A stretch of 23,023 nt of DNA. Source: Bacteroidota bacterium (GTDB lineage: Bacteria > Bacteroidota > Bacteroidia > Chitinophagales > Chitinophagaceae). The notes under the pieces are model-generated. The model saw nothing but the letters and a program-made list of their open reading frames with translations, made no database searches and was not told the origin of the DNA. Shown here piece after piece: positions 8,104 to 15,664 of the stretch. The position numbers and the translations under genes are program-made. Each line of letters starts with the position of its first letter. The stretch's first letter is position 1. Location of the stretch: the NCBI GenBank assembly GCA_947463975.1, contig CANHUW010000010.1, positions 1-23,023 of the forward strand. Direction: 5' to 3'.

Positions 8104-9030
8104 TTATTTATTCATTGCTAATTCTTCCTCCCATTTAGCCCTACCCCAACCTTTGATGACATGTTTTTCTGAATGATAAGATGATCTTACCAATGGCCCA
8201 CTTTCTACATAATCAAATCCTAGTTCATACCCAATATGTTTAAGTTCTTTAAATTCATCGGGGTGAACGAAGCGTTGAACGGGTAAATGTTTTTTTGTAG
8301 GTTGCAAATATTGACCTAATGTGATTACATCACATCCAACACCCACTAAGTCCTTCATGGTTTGAATCACTTCATCTTTCTCTTCACCAATACCTAACAT
8401 CAAACCTGTCTTAGTACGCATACCCCCTTTCTTCAATGTTTCTAATACTTCTAAACTTCTTCTATACTTTGCTTGAACTCTTACTCTTTTAGTATTACGC
8501 TCAACTGTTTCCATATTATGGCTAACCACTTCTGGGGCAGCATCTATGATTCTTTGAATTTGATCTTGTATACCTCTAAAATCAGGGATCAATGTTTCTA
8601 ATGTAGTTGTTGGACTTAAACTTTTGATAGCTTTTATCGTATTATACCAAATGGTAGAACCCCCATCTGGTAATTCATCTCTATCTACACTTGTTAATAC
8701 GGCATGTTTCACTTTCATTAAAAAAACTGCTTCTGCTACTCTCTGTGGTTCATCCCATTCTACAGGTTTGGGTCTACCAGTTGCTACTGCACAAAACTGA
8801 CAACTTCTTGTACATATATTACCTAGAATCATAAATGTAGCGGTACCCTCTCCCCAACATTCGCCCATATTAGGGCAATTACCACTTTCACAAATCGTAT
8901 GTAACTTATGCGTATCCACTAAACCTCTAACATGCTTGTAACTTTCGCCTATGGGTAATTTTACTCTTAACCAATCTGGCTTCTTTATTCTAGTATCTTG
9001 TTCTTTGGGTACTACAGGTAATTCTTGCAT
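8104..9030 (-). CDS. lipA: Lipoyl synthase
   Basis: 308 residues, full length. This radical-SAM enzyme inserts two sulfurs into octanoyl groups on E2 and H-protein domains. The auxiliary cluster cysteines are C47-X4-C52-X5-C58, the SAM-binding cluster is C73-X3-C77-X2-C80, and the C-terminal RSSYHSEKH supplies the conserved serine ligand. Start ATG at 9030, with a TAnnTTTG promoter box 22 bases upstream. The partner octanoyltransferase lipB is not adjacent. pdhB, part of a complex whose E2 needs lipoate, lies 11 kb away in the same window. The identification is secure. Confidence 0.98.
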   Translation of the reverse strand: MQELPVVPKEQDTRIKKPDWLRVKLPIGESYKHVRGLVDTHKLHTICESGNCPNMGECWGEGTATFMILGNICTRSCQFCAVATGRPKPVEWDEPQRVAEAVFLMKVKHAVLTSVDRDELPDGGSTIWYNTIKAIKSLSPTTTLETLIPDFRGIQDQIQRIIDAAPEVVSHNMETVERNTKRVRVQAKYRRSLEVLETLKKGGMRTKTGLMLGIGEEKDEVIQTMKDLVGVGCDVITLGQYLQPTKKHLPVQRFVHPDEFKELKHIGYELGFDYVESGPLVRSSYHSEKHVIKGWGRAKWEEELAMNK

Positions 9031-9052
9031 ATATGCTTCTCAATTAACACTG

Positions 9053-9060
9053 CAAAAATA
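9053..9060 (-). promoter_or_regulatory. Bacteroidota -7 promoter box for lipA
   Basis: On the minus strand this reads TATTTTTG, matching the TAnnTTTG -7 consensus of Bacteroidota housekeeping promoters, 22 bases before the lipA ATG. No clear -33 TTTG element is seen, so the call rests on box and distance. Confidence 0.6.
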
Positions 9061-9084
9061 GGTGACTTAAGGGGAATAAAATCG

Positions 9085-9092
9085 TAAATTTG
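9085..9092 (+). promoter_or_regulatory. Bacteroidota -7 promoter box for the OsmC-like gene
   Basis: TAAATTTG matches TAnnTTTG and lies 29 bases before the ATG at 9122. Together with the opposite-strand box at 9053-9060 it makes the 91-base gap a back-to-back divergent promoter region. No -33 element is clear. Confidence 0.55.
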
Positions 9093-9121
9093 CATAAATC
9101 GTACATCAAAATCATTCCAAC

Positions 9122-9526
9122 ATGACTGCTACAGTAACCTACGAATCTAACTTAAGAACCACTTGTTTACACTTACAAAGTGGTAGCGTTTTTGAAACAG
9201 ATGCTCCTACTGATAACAAAGGTAAAGGCGAACGTTTTTCTCCTACAGATTTAATTGCTACTGGACTAGGCGCTTGTTTAATTACCACGATGGGTATTAA
9301 GGCAGAAAGCATGAACATTCAGTTAGATGGAGCTAAGGTGGAAGTGACTAAAATAATGGTTTCAGATCCAAGAAGAATTGGTAAGATCATCGTACATGCA
9401 ACTTTACCTGCATTAAACTTAGACGAAAAAACCATAGAAATTTTAGAGCGCGTTGGAAGAACTTGTCCAGTGGAAAGAAGTTTACATCCAGATGTGGAAT
9501 TGGATATTCAATTTAAGTGGCTATAA
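9122..9526 (+). CDS. OsmC/YhfA-family protein, probable thiol-dependent peroxidase
   Basis: 134 residues. The two family cysteines are present: Cys52 in the helix motif LGACLITTMG and Cys115 in RTCPVERSL. In OsmC/Ohr enzymes this pair reduces organic hydroperoxides using a dithiol donor. The FSPTDLIATGLG segment is typical of the YhfA-like branch, whose true substrate is less certain than that of Ohr. It is a single gene with its own promoter box and diverges from lipA. Its stop is separated from the convergent maf stop by only one base, and no terminator hairpin is visible between them. Start ATG at 9122 fits the usual N-terminus. Confidence 0.9.
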   Translation: MTATVTYESNLRTTCLHLQSGSVFETDAPTDNKGKGERFSPTDLIATGLGACLITTMGIKAESMNIQLDGAKVEVTKIMVSDPRRIGKIIVHATLPALNLDEKTIEILERVGRTCPVERSLHPDVELDIQFKWL

Positions 9527-9527
9527 A

Positions 9528-10100
9528 CTAAACCACCCCAAGTGCTTGTAGTTTTTGAACAAGCGTACTTACAGGTAATCCCATTACATTGTAAAAATCT
9601 CCTTGTATAGATTCTATACCTATTACACCAATCCATTCCTGGATAGCATACGCTCCTGCTTTATCAAAAGGCTTATATTGATCTACATAAAATTGAATCT
9701 GGTCTTTGGTTAAGTCATGAAATTTCACTTGAGTAGTTTGACTAAACTGATGCATTTCGCCTTTATAATATATAGCTACTCCTGTAATGACTTCGTGTAA
9801 TTGGCCAGATAACTTCTCCAAACTTTTTATAGCATCTGCAGCATCAATAGGCTTGCCTAAAATTTCATTATTCCATAAAACGATTGTATCTGCTGCAATA
9901 ATACAAGTATCTAATTGCTTTACCTTTTCTTTAATGGCCAATGCTTTATTTGCAGCAATAAATGCTGGAACCATTTGTTTAGATAAATTGGATGGATAGG
10001 TCTCCTCTATATCAGCCACTACCACTTCAAAAGGAATCTCTGCCCACTCCAATAACATTTTTCTTCTAGGTGATTGGGAAGCTAAAATAATGGCACTCAT
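9528..10100 (-). CDS. maf: Maf-family nucleoside triphosphate pyrophosphatase
   Basis: 190 residues, the usual Maf/YhdE length. The N-terminal LASQSPRRKMLL (6-17) is the Maf signature. AADTIV (with Asp71), GKP (82-84) and the C-terminal KAGAYAIQ and IQGDFYNVMGLP complete the active site. The family hydrolyses dTTP, UTP or modified nucleotides to the monophosphate, acting as a house-cleaning enzyme in the cytoplasm. It is the last gene of a run fdx-iscX-kdsC-ubiA-maf and begins five bases after the ubiA stop. Its 3' end is one base away from that of the convergent OsmC-like gene. Exact nucleotide preference cannot be read here. Confidence 0.93.
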   Translation of the reverse strand: MSAIILASQSPRRKMLLEWAEIPFEVVVADIEETYPSNLSKQMVPAFIAANKALAIKEKVKQLDTCIIAADTIVLWNNEILGKPIDAADAIKSLEKLSGQLHEVITGVAIYYKGEMHQFSQTTQVKFHDLTKDQIQFYVDQYKPFDKAGAYAIQEWIGVIGIESIQGDFYNVMGLPVSTLVQKLQALGVV

Positions 10101-10105
10101 GTATA

Positions 10106-11041
10106 CTAAAATAAAAAGTAGAAAAATGACATGGACAAAATACCAGCCAACATAGCTACTTTAATCCAAAAACTTAAAGCAGTAAAATCTTGACTAGTAA
10201 ATGACTTTGGCAACTTAATTAAAACCCATACTAAAGGCGCCAATATGAACACCAAACAATACAATACACTTGGCCACCAACCAAAAGGCAATACGTACAA
10301 TTGAATGATCGCTAATGTAATCACTACTACCATTAACCAAACGGCCACATATACTTTAGTAGGCATCAAACCCCATACAATGGGCAAGGTTTTACATCCA
10401 AACTTCTCGTCTCCTTCAATATCTTCCATATCCTTTAATGCTTCTCTAACCAATGTTAGAATAAATGCGAAAGCAGCATACAATAACATTAATTTAAAAA
10501 ATCTTAAATGTGCAATAGATTGCACTTCGGGATGTAATAATTCTGAAATAGTGAATTTAGAGAAATAAACCACTGCAATAGACCAAGCAGTCAATACAGC
10601 AATCACTACATTACCTACTAAAAAGTCTTTTTTAAAATTGGTTGAATAAAACCATAAAAATAAAATGGTGGCTAAATTGGCCAAATGAATATGCCAATAT
10701 TCTGTAAATGAAAATGCAATGGTAGATAAATAAATGCCTACTAAACTAAATATCATATGCCAGAAAATCACCCATCTTCTACTAATATGCTCCCCCACAA
10801 CAACTTTTCTTGGCTTGTTGACCTGGTCAATGTTTACATCAAAATAATCATTGATAATATACCCGGCAGCGGCAATAAATACATAAGTAAGCAGAATAAT
10901 ATAAAAAGAAGCATCTGCTGAGTTACCTACTTGTGGGAATAAGGGCTTGTATATGCAAAAATGAAACAATAATTCAGCTAGTACTATAAAAAGCAAATTA
11001 GGCCATCTAACTAATTTCAGAAAATATACAAGTACTTTCAA
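10106..11041 (-). CDS. UbiA-family prenyltransferase (geranylgeranylglycerol-phosphate type annotation likely)
   Basis: 311 residues with about eight to nine membrane helices. The two Asp-rich motifs of the UbiA superfamily are present: NDYFDVNID (64-72) and DMEDIEGDEKFG (204-215). They bind the magnesium-diphosphate of a polyprenyl donor in the inner membrane. The LVRWPNLLFIV start and NDYFDVNIDQVNKP resemble the digeranylgeranylglyceryl phosphate synthase-like branch common in Bacteroidota, but the acceptor is not certain; menaquinone- or heme-related transfer is possible. The start is TTG at 11041: there is no ATG or GTG near it, and later starts would cut the conserved N-terminus. It lies 16 bases after kdsC and 5 before maf. 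Confidence 0.84.
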   Translation of the reverse strand: MKVLVYFLKLVRWPNLLFIVLAELLFHFCIYKPLFPQVGNSADASFYIILLTYVFIAAAGYIINDYFDVNIDQVNKPRKVVVGEHISRRWVIFWHMIFSLVGIYLSTIAFSFTEYWHIHLANLATILFLWFYSTNFKKDFLVGNVVIAVLTAWSIAVVYFSKFTISELLHPEVQSIAHLRFFKLMLLYAAFAFILTLVREALKDMEDIEGDEKFGCKTLPIVWGLMPTKVYVAVWLMVVVITLAIIQLYVLPFGWWPSVLYCLVFILAPLVWVLIKLPKSFTSQDFTALSFWIKVAMLAGILSMSFFYFLF

Positions 11042-11057
11042 AATGGATGATTTAAAA

Positions 11058-11573
11058 TTAAGTAGCTCTTATATGATCCACTAAATCCCAGTGATCATTT
11101 TGCTTTAATGTCTTTTCAATAACTTCTCTTGCACAACCCTCACCCCCTTTTGCAATTGCTTTGTAGTGTGAAATAGATTTAATCTCATTCACTGCATCCG
11201 AAGGACAGGAAGCAATACCCACTAATTTCATGGCTTCATAATCGGGCATATCATCACCCATGTACAAAATATGCGCTAGTTCAACCTTATTCAAAATAGC
11301 CAACTCTTTTAATAATTCCGCTTTATCAGAAACTTTCATGTATACTTCCTCTACTCCCAATTTATTCAATCGCTCTTTTACTTCCTCTGAATGCCCCCCT
11401 GAGATCACCCAAATCTTGTACCCTTTTTTGATGGCTAATTGAATTGCATAACCATCTTTAATATTCATTGTTCTTGCCATCAATCCACCTGGCATCACCA
11501 ACAATGTACCGTTGGTCAGGACACCATCTACGTCAAAGACAAAACATTGAATATTTTTAAAAGCTGTTAACAC
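11058..11573 (-). CDS. kdsC: HAD-family phosphatase, KdsC-like (KDO-8-phosphate phosphatase)
   Basis: 171 residues, the capless size of the KdsC group. HAD motif I is DVDGVLTNG (14-22) with Asp14 as nucleophile and Asp16 as acid. Motif II is ISGG (57-60), motif III a Lys in SDKAELL, and motif IV GDDMPD (106-111). The KGGEGCARE near the end is typical of KdsC tetramers. It would release phosphate from KDO-8-phosphate for lipopolysaccharide core synthesis. The start is GTG at 11573; an in-frame TAA lies six codons upstream and no ATG precedes the FVFDVDG strand. It lies 26 bases behind iscX and 16 before ubiA. No kdsA or kdsB is adjacent, so a related sugar-acid phosphate is an alternative substrate. 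Confidence 0.86.
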   Translation of the reverse strand: MLTAFKNIQCFVFDVDGVLTNGTLLVMPGGLMARTMNIKDGYAIQLAIKKGYKIWVISGGHSEEVKERLNKLGVEEVYMKVSDKAELLKELAILNKVELAHILYMGDDMPDYEAMKLVGIASCPSDAVNEIKSISHYKAIAKGGEGCAREVIEKTLKQNDHWDLVDHIRAT

Positions 11574-11599
11574 AATTAAAAGATTTGTTTAAAATGAAT

Positions 11600-11839
11600 C
11601 TATTTCTGATTATCTCTCCATTCATACACCCAAGCACTTTGGATCATCTCTAAATGCCCTTCATTGGACTCTTCTTTTTTTCCCTCAAAATGTGGCAAAC
11701 TCAATACCCATTCCAATAAGTCAGTGAATCTAACTCTGTATATTTTAGATTCAGTAAACTCATCTCCAAACTTTTCATATAATTTTTGTGCGATATCTTC
11801 GTGATCATTCCAATGAATGGGTGGTTCAAATTGACTCAT
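11600..11839 (-). CDS. iscX: IscX-like iron-sulfur assembly protein
   Basis: 79 residues, slightly longer than the 66 of E. coli IscX. The core matches the family: WNDHEDIAQKLYEKF, then VRFTDLLEWVLSLPHF, SNEGHLEMIQSAWVYEW. IscX is a small acidic protein that binds the cysteine desulfurase IscS and iron and tunes cluster assembly. The gene lies 14 bases behind a 2Fe-2S ferredoxin, the same fdx-iscX order that closes the E. coli isc operon, which strengthens the call. Here the rest of the isc genes is absent and kdsC follows. A few extra residues are present before the conserved Trp and at the C-terminus. Confidence 0.87.
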   Translation of the reverse strand: MSQFEPPIHWNDHEDIAQKLYEKFGDEFTESKIYRVRFTDLLEWVLSLPHFEGKKEESNEGHLEMIQSAWVYEWRDNQK

Positions 11840-11853
11840 AATTATTGCTTTTA

Positions 11854-12189
11854 TTATTCTCCTAAAAATTGCGTTTGATCTGGTATAGTAATTTCTATTT
11901 CGCCACTACCAGTTTGTAATTCGCATTGACATCCTAATCTAGATTCAATTCTCGGACTTACTGCTCTATCAATAAAGTCTTCTTCTTTATCAGATAACTC
12001 AGCTAAATGTTCCATGCCTTTGTTCACATATAAATGACAAGTACTACAAGCACAAACAGCACCACAATTATGGTGTAATTCAATGTCATTGTCTAACATC
12101 ACTTCCAATAAACTTTGATCAGGCTCGATCTGCTCTAAAGTTATAGGTGTTAACCCTTTTTGCTCGAAATTTACTTTAATTGAGTACAT
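11854..12189 (-). CDS. fdx: 2Fe-2S ferredoxin, ISC/adrenodoxin type
   Basis: 111 residues. The cluster ligands follow the C-X5-C-X2-C pattern: Cys42, Cys48 and Cys51 in NCGAVCACSTCH, with Cys87 in SRLGCQC as the fourth. Extra cysteines sit at 46 and 89. The acidic SDKEEDFIDRA stretch and the SPRIESRLGCQ tail are typical of the Fdx that gives electrons for iron-sulfur cluster assembly and of vertebrate-type adrenodoxins. It is the first gene of the minus-strand run to iscX, kdsC, ubiA and maf. A near-consensus promoter box (TAAATTCG, plus-strand 12212-12219) lies 22 bases before the ATG at 12189. Confidence 0.93.
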   Translation of the reverse strand: MYSIKVNFEQKGLTPITLEQIEPDQSLLEVMLDNDIELHHNCGAVCACSTCHLYVNKGMEHLAELSDKEEDFIDRAVSPRIESRLGCQCELQTGSGEIEITIPDQTQFLGE

Positions 12190-12303
12190 AATATAAAACT
12201 GAAATTTTGTGCGAATTTAGCCCTATCTGATTGAATGCTATTACTCTTAACGCATTTTTTCTTGCGAAATACAAAAAAACTCTGAATAGACTATATCTGA
12301 ACC

Positions 12304-12311
12304 TATCTTTG
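12304..12311 (+). promoter_or_regulatory. Bacteroidota -7 promoter box for the alpha/beta hydrolase
   Basis: TATCTTTG followed by CACC matches TAnnTTTG and stands 16 bases before the ATG at 12328. The 138-base gap also serves divergent fdx. No -33 motif is obvious. Confidence 0.6.
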
Positions 12312-12327
12312 CACCAAAATTGGGAAA

Positions 12328-13197
12328 ATGGCAAAGCAAGGCTTTTCAGAGAGATTGTATTTAAAGTATTTAAGAACTAAATTTAAAACATTAGCCATCT
12401 TATCTCCCCAAAAAGCTGCTGAAATTGCTTTTGATTTATTTTGCACCCCTTACCCAAAATACAGAAAGACCAAAGCTCCTGCCGTATTTCACCAAGGACA
12501 AAAAATTAGCTTGACTTTGGAAGATGGTATTGAAATCAAAGGTTTTGAATGGCAACCAACTCATTCCAATGGTAAAACAGTTTTGATTGCACATGGCTAT
12601 GCCAGTTTTTTTTACAAATTTGAACAGTATATCCAACCCTTGTTAAAAAAAGGTTTTAGGGTAATTGGATTTGACGCTCCAGGACATGGCAGAAGTGAGG
12701 GAAAGTATATCAATGTTGTCATTTATAAAGACGCTCTTCATGCAATAATGAATACATTCGGCCCTATTGACCATTTTATTGGGCATTCCCTAGGTGGCCT
12801 AACCCTTTCAATGATTGCAGAGACCATCGAAGCTCCCGAGACCCATAAATTTGTTTTAATTGCCCCTGCTACTAAAACCACAACCACTTTTGAAGGCTTT
12901 TTTCACTTAATGAGGTTTTCTCCAGCACTTAAAAAGGCCTATTACGAACTAGTAGAAGCTAAAGCTGGTAAGCATATTAGCTATTTTGAAGCTGACAGAG
13001 CGATTACACATTTTAAAGGAAAAGTACTATGGGTACATGACCAAGATGATCCAGTTTGCCCATTCAAAGATTTGGAAAATTTTAAAAATAAAGCGCCTGA
13101 AAATACTACCTTCTTGATTACCAATGATTTAGGTCATAATAAAATATATAAAACCCAGGCGGTAATTGACAAAATTATCTCATTTTTAGCCTCTTAG
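12328..13197 (+). CDS. Alpha/beta hydrolase, serine hydrolase (S33/monoglyceride-lipase-like)
   Basis: 289 residues. The fold signature is clear: oxyanion strand LIAHGYAS (86-93), FDAPGHGRSEG (115-125), nucleophile elbow GHSLGG with Ser154, the acid in HDQDDPVC (Asp240 or Asp241), and His270 in DLGHNKIY. The lid region around 180-220 is short. No signal peptide is seen, so it is cytoplasmic. The substrate (an ester, lipid or peptide) cannot be told from the sequence. It has its own promoter box at 12304-12311 and is followed by topA in the same direction after a 47-base gap. It diverges from the fdx operon. Start ATG at 12328. Confidence 0.87.
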   Translation: MAKQGFSERLYLKYLRTKFKTLAILSPQKAAEIAFDLFCTPYPKYRKTKAPAVFHQGQKISLTLEDGIEIKGFEWQPTHSNGKTVLIAHGYASFFYKFEQYIQPLLKKGFRVIGFDAPGHGRSEGKYINVVIYKDALHAIMNTFGPIDHFIGHSLGGLTLSMIAETIEAPETHKFVLIAPATKTTTTFEGFFHLMRFSPALKKAYYELVEAKAGKHISYFEADRAITHFKGKVLWVHDQDDPVCPFKDLENFKNKAPENTTFLITNDLGHNKIYKTQAVIDKIISFLAS

Positions 13198-13231
13198 GCG
13201 GGCATCATTTTTATTTTTTGATTGAATACTA

Positions 13232-13239
13232 TAATATTG
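13232..13239 (+). promoter_or_regulatory. Candidate promoter box for topA
   Basis: TAATATTG (one mismatch to TAnnTTTG) is followed by CACC, just as the 12304-12311 box is. It ends five bases before the ATG at 13245, so transcription from it would give an almost leaderless mRNA. A second candidate is TATTTTTTG at 13212-13220, with one base too many, 24 bases before the ATG. Only one need be real. Confidence 0.35.
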
Positions 13240-13244
13240 CACCC

Positions 13245-15602
13245 ATGTCAAAGAACTTATTAATAGTGGAGTCTCCTGCAAAAGCAAAGACCATCGAGAA
13301 GATTTTAGGGGAAGAATTTGAGGTAAGAAGTTGTTATGGTCATATTCGTGATTTGGAGAAAAGCGATATGGGCATCGACATGAAAAATAAGTTTTTGCCA
13401 AGATATACTGTCCCAGCTGAGAAGGAAAAAGTGGTGAAGGAATTAAAGTCCATGACAAAGAAGGCGAAGGAAGTTTGGTTAGCATCGGATGAGGACCGTG
13501 AAGGAGAAAGTATCAGTTGGCATTTAGCGGAAGTCTTGGGTTTAGATCCAAAAAAAACCAAGCGAATTGTGTTTCATGAAATCACTGCTCCAGCTATTAA
13601 AAAAGCAGTAGCCAATCCAAGATTGATTAATATGGATTTGGTGGATGCCCAACAAGCTAGAAGAATATTAGATAGAATTGTGGGTTTTGAATTAAGCCCG
13701 GTTTTATGGAGAAAGATTGGTATGCAAAAAAGCTTGAGTGCTGGTAGAGTGCAAAGTGTTGCAGTAAGATTAATTGCAGAAAGAGAAAGAGAGATCAATC
13801 AATTTATTCCTGAAAGTGTATTTAAAATATCCGCTATATTTTCTGCATTAGATATTAATAAGAAGAAAGTTAAGTTCAAGGCAGAAGGCCCTCAGAAATT
13901 AAGTACTGCTGGAGCTGCAGAAGCATTTTTAAATTCATGCAAGTCTGCAAAATATACTGTAAAAGATATTGCTGTAAAAGATGGCAAACGCACGCCATCA
14001 GCACCTTTTACAACTTCTACATTACAACAGGAAGCATCTAGAAAATTAGGATACAGCGTAAGTAAAACCATGTTAATTGCTCAAAAATTATACGAGAGTG
14101 GTAAAATTACATACATGAGAACGGATAGTATTAGCTTAAGTGAAACCGCTGTTGATGCTATTAAAAAAGAAATTGAATCAAGCTTTGGTGATAAATATTA
14201 TCAACCTAGAAAATTCAAAAACAAAAACGAGAGTGCGCAAGAAGCACACGAAGCCATTCGACCTACTTACATGAACGAAAGCAAGGTGGATGATGCAGAC
14301 ACTAATAGATTGTATGAATTAATTTGGAAGCGAACTATTGCTTCACAAATGAGCGATGCGCAGTTTGAAAAAACAACTGCAAAAATTGAAATTTCAACCA
14401 ATAAAGAAACCCTAACAGCAAGTGGAGAAGTGATGAAATTTGATGGTTTCTTAAAAGTATATTTAGAAGGTAAAGACGATGATGACATCGACGAAGAAAA
14501 TGCTGAATCTGATGGTGAAGCATTATTACCTCCATTGACAAAAGGCCAAGTGCTTGATTTTGTGGACATGACTGGCCTAGAGAGATTTAGCCGTCCTGCT
14601 TCAAGATATACAGAAGCAAGTTTGGTTAAGAAATTAGAAGAATTAGGTATTGGCCGACCATCTACCTACGCTCCAACTATTACCACCATTATGAAGCGTA
14701 ATTATGTAGAAAAGAGAGAGAAAGAAGGTATCAAAAGAAACTATCAAATTCTTAAGCTAAATAATAAAGACGAAATCAAAACAGAAATAAGTTCTGAGAT
14801 TACGGGTGCTGAAAAAAATAAATTATCTCCAACAGATTTAGGATTGGTTGTGACAGACTTTTTAAAGCTACACTTTGAAAAAGTAATGGACTTTGGCTTT
14901 ACTGCAAAAATCGAAGGTGAGTTTGACGAAATAGCTGCTGGCAAGTTAAAGTATAGTAAAATGTTGGAAGACTTTTATAAGCCATTCCATGAAACCATAG
15001 ATCATACTTTAGAAACTGCAGAAAGAGCTAAGGGAGAAAGAGAATTGGGAACAGATCCAGTAACGGGCAAAAATGTAATCGCTAGAATGGGCAGATATGG
15101 CCCAATGGTTCAAATTGGCCATCAAGATGATGAAGAAAAACCAAAATTTGCTAAACTAAAGGCTTCTCAAAGTATTGAAACTATCAGTTTTGATGAAGCC
15201 ATGGAATTATTCAAGTTGCCAAGAACCCTTGGCGAGTTTGAAGGTTCAGAAGTGACAGTCAATATTGGCCGCTTTGGCCCTTATGCTGCCCATGACAAGA
15301 AGTTCTACTCTTTGAACAAGGAAATGGACCCTTATACGGTGATGTTAGATGAATTAGCTCCTATGATCGCTGAAAAACGCAAAGCAAAAGACGAGCGCAC
15401 TATTAAAGTTTTTGAAAAAGAGAAAATACAATTATTAAGAGGCCCTTATGGACCTTATATCAAACAAGGCTTACGTAATTTCAAGCTCACCAAAGAACAG
15501 CAAGAAAAAGTAGAAACCTTAACTATCGAGGAAGTAAAAGAGATTATTGAGGAATTAAAGAAAAACCCTCCTCGTAAAACCGCCCGCAAGAAGAAAGCCT
15601 AA
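13245..15602 (+). CDS. topA: DNA topoisomerase I (type IA)
   Basis: 785 residues. It relaxes negative supercoils by cutting one strand. The TOPRIM domain opens the protein (LLIVESPAKAKTIEKIL with Glu9; SDEDREGE with Asp82, Asp84 and Glu86). The QKSLSAGRVQSVAVRL helix and the catalytic Tyr290 in ITYMRTDS follow. The C-terminal part has at least three GRYGP/GRFGP/GPYGP repeats (about 616, 675 and 733) instead of four-Cys zinc ribbons, then a basic tail (KTARKKKA) for DNA contact. I start at ATG 13245, not the upstream TTG at 13218, because family members begin with MSKNLLIVESPAKA and a promoter-like box lies between. Ends 10 bases before a strong hairpin. Confidence 0.98.
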   Translation: MSKNLLIVESPAKAKTIEKILGEEFEVRSCYGHIRDLEKSDMGIDMKNKFLPRYTVPAEKEKVVKELKSMTKKAKEVWLASDEDREGESISWHLAEVLGLDPKKTKRIVFHEITAPAIKKAVANPRLINMDLVDAQQARRILDRIVGFELSPVLWRKIGMQKSLSAGRVQSVAVRLIAEREREINQFIPESVFKISAIFSALDINKKKVKFKAEGPQKLSTAGAAEAFLNSCKSAKYTVKDIAVKDGKRTPSAPFTTSTLQQEASRKLGYSVSKTMLIAQKLYESGKITYMRTDSISLSETAVDAIKKEIESSFGDKYYQPRKFKNKNESAQEAHEAIRPTYMNESKVDDADTNRLYELIWKRTIASQMSDAQFEKTTAKIEISTNKETLTASGEVMKFDGFLKVYLEGKDDDDIDEENAESDGEALLPPLTKGQVLDFVDMTGLERFSRPASRYTEASLVKKLEELGIGRPSTYAPTITTIMKRNYVEKREKEGIKRNYQILKLNNKDEIKTEISSEITGAEKNKLSPTDLGLVVTDFLKLHFEKVMDFGFTAKIEGEFDEIAAGKLKYSKMLEDFYKPFHETIDHTLETAERAKGERELGTDPVTGKNVIARMGRYGPMVQIGHQDDEEKPKFAKLKASQSIETISFDEAMELFKLPRTLGEFEGSEVTVNIGRFGPYAAHDKKFYSLNKEMDPYTVMLDELAPMIAEKRKAKDERTIKVFEKEKIQLLRGPYGPYIKQGLRNFKLTKEQQEKVETLTIEEVKEIIEELKKNPPRKTARKKKA

Positions 15603-15612
15603 CCGCAATACT

Positions 15613-15646
15613 AAAAAAGGATATCAAATTATTGATATCCTTTTTT
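15613..15646. terminator. Bidirectional intrinsic terminator between topA and the desaturase
   Basis: Perfect 15-base inverted repeat (arms 15613-15627 and 15632-15646) around an ATTA loop. The arms begin and end with runs of six A or T, giving a U-tract on either strand. It lies between two convergent stops, 10 bases after topA and 18 before the desaturase end. Confidence 0.9.
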
Positions 15647-15664
15647 TATAAAAATCTAATTATT

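Noticed and set aside
13218..13244. Longer topA start at TTG 13218
   Set aside because: The nine extra residues are not part of the conserved N-terminus, and the promoter-like boxes at 13212-13220 and 13232-13239 overlap or follow this codon.
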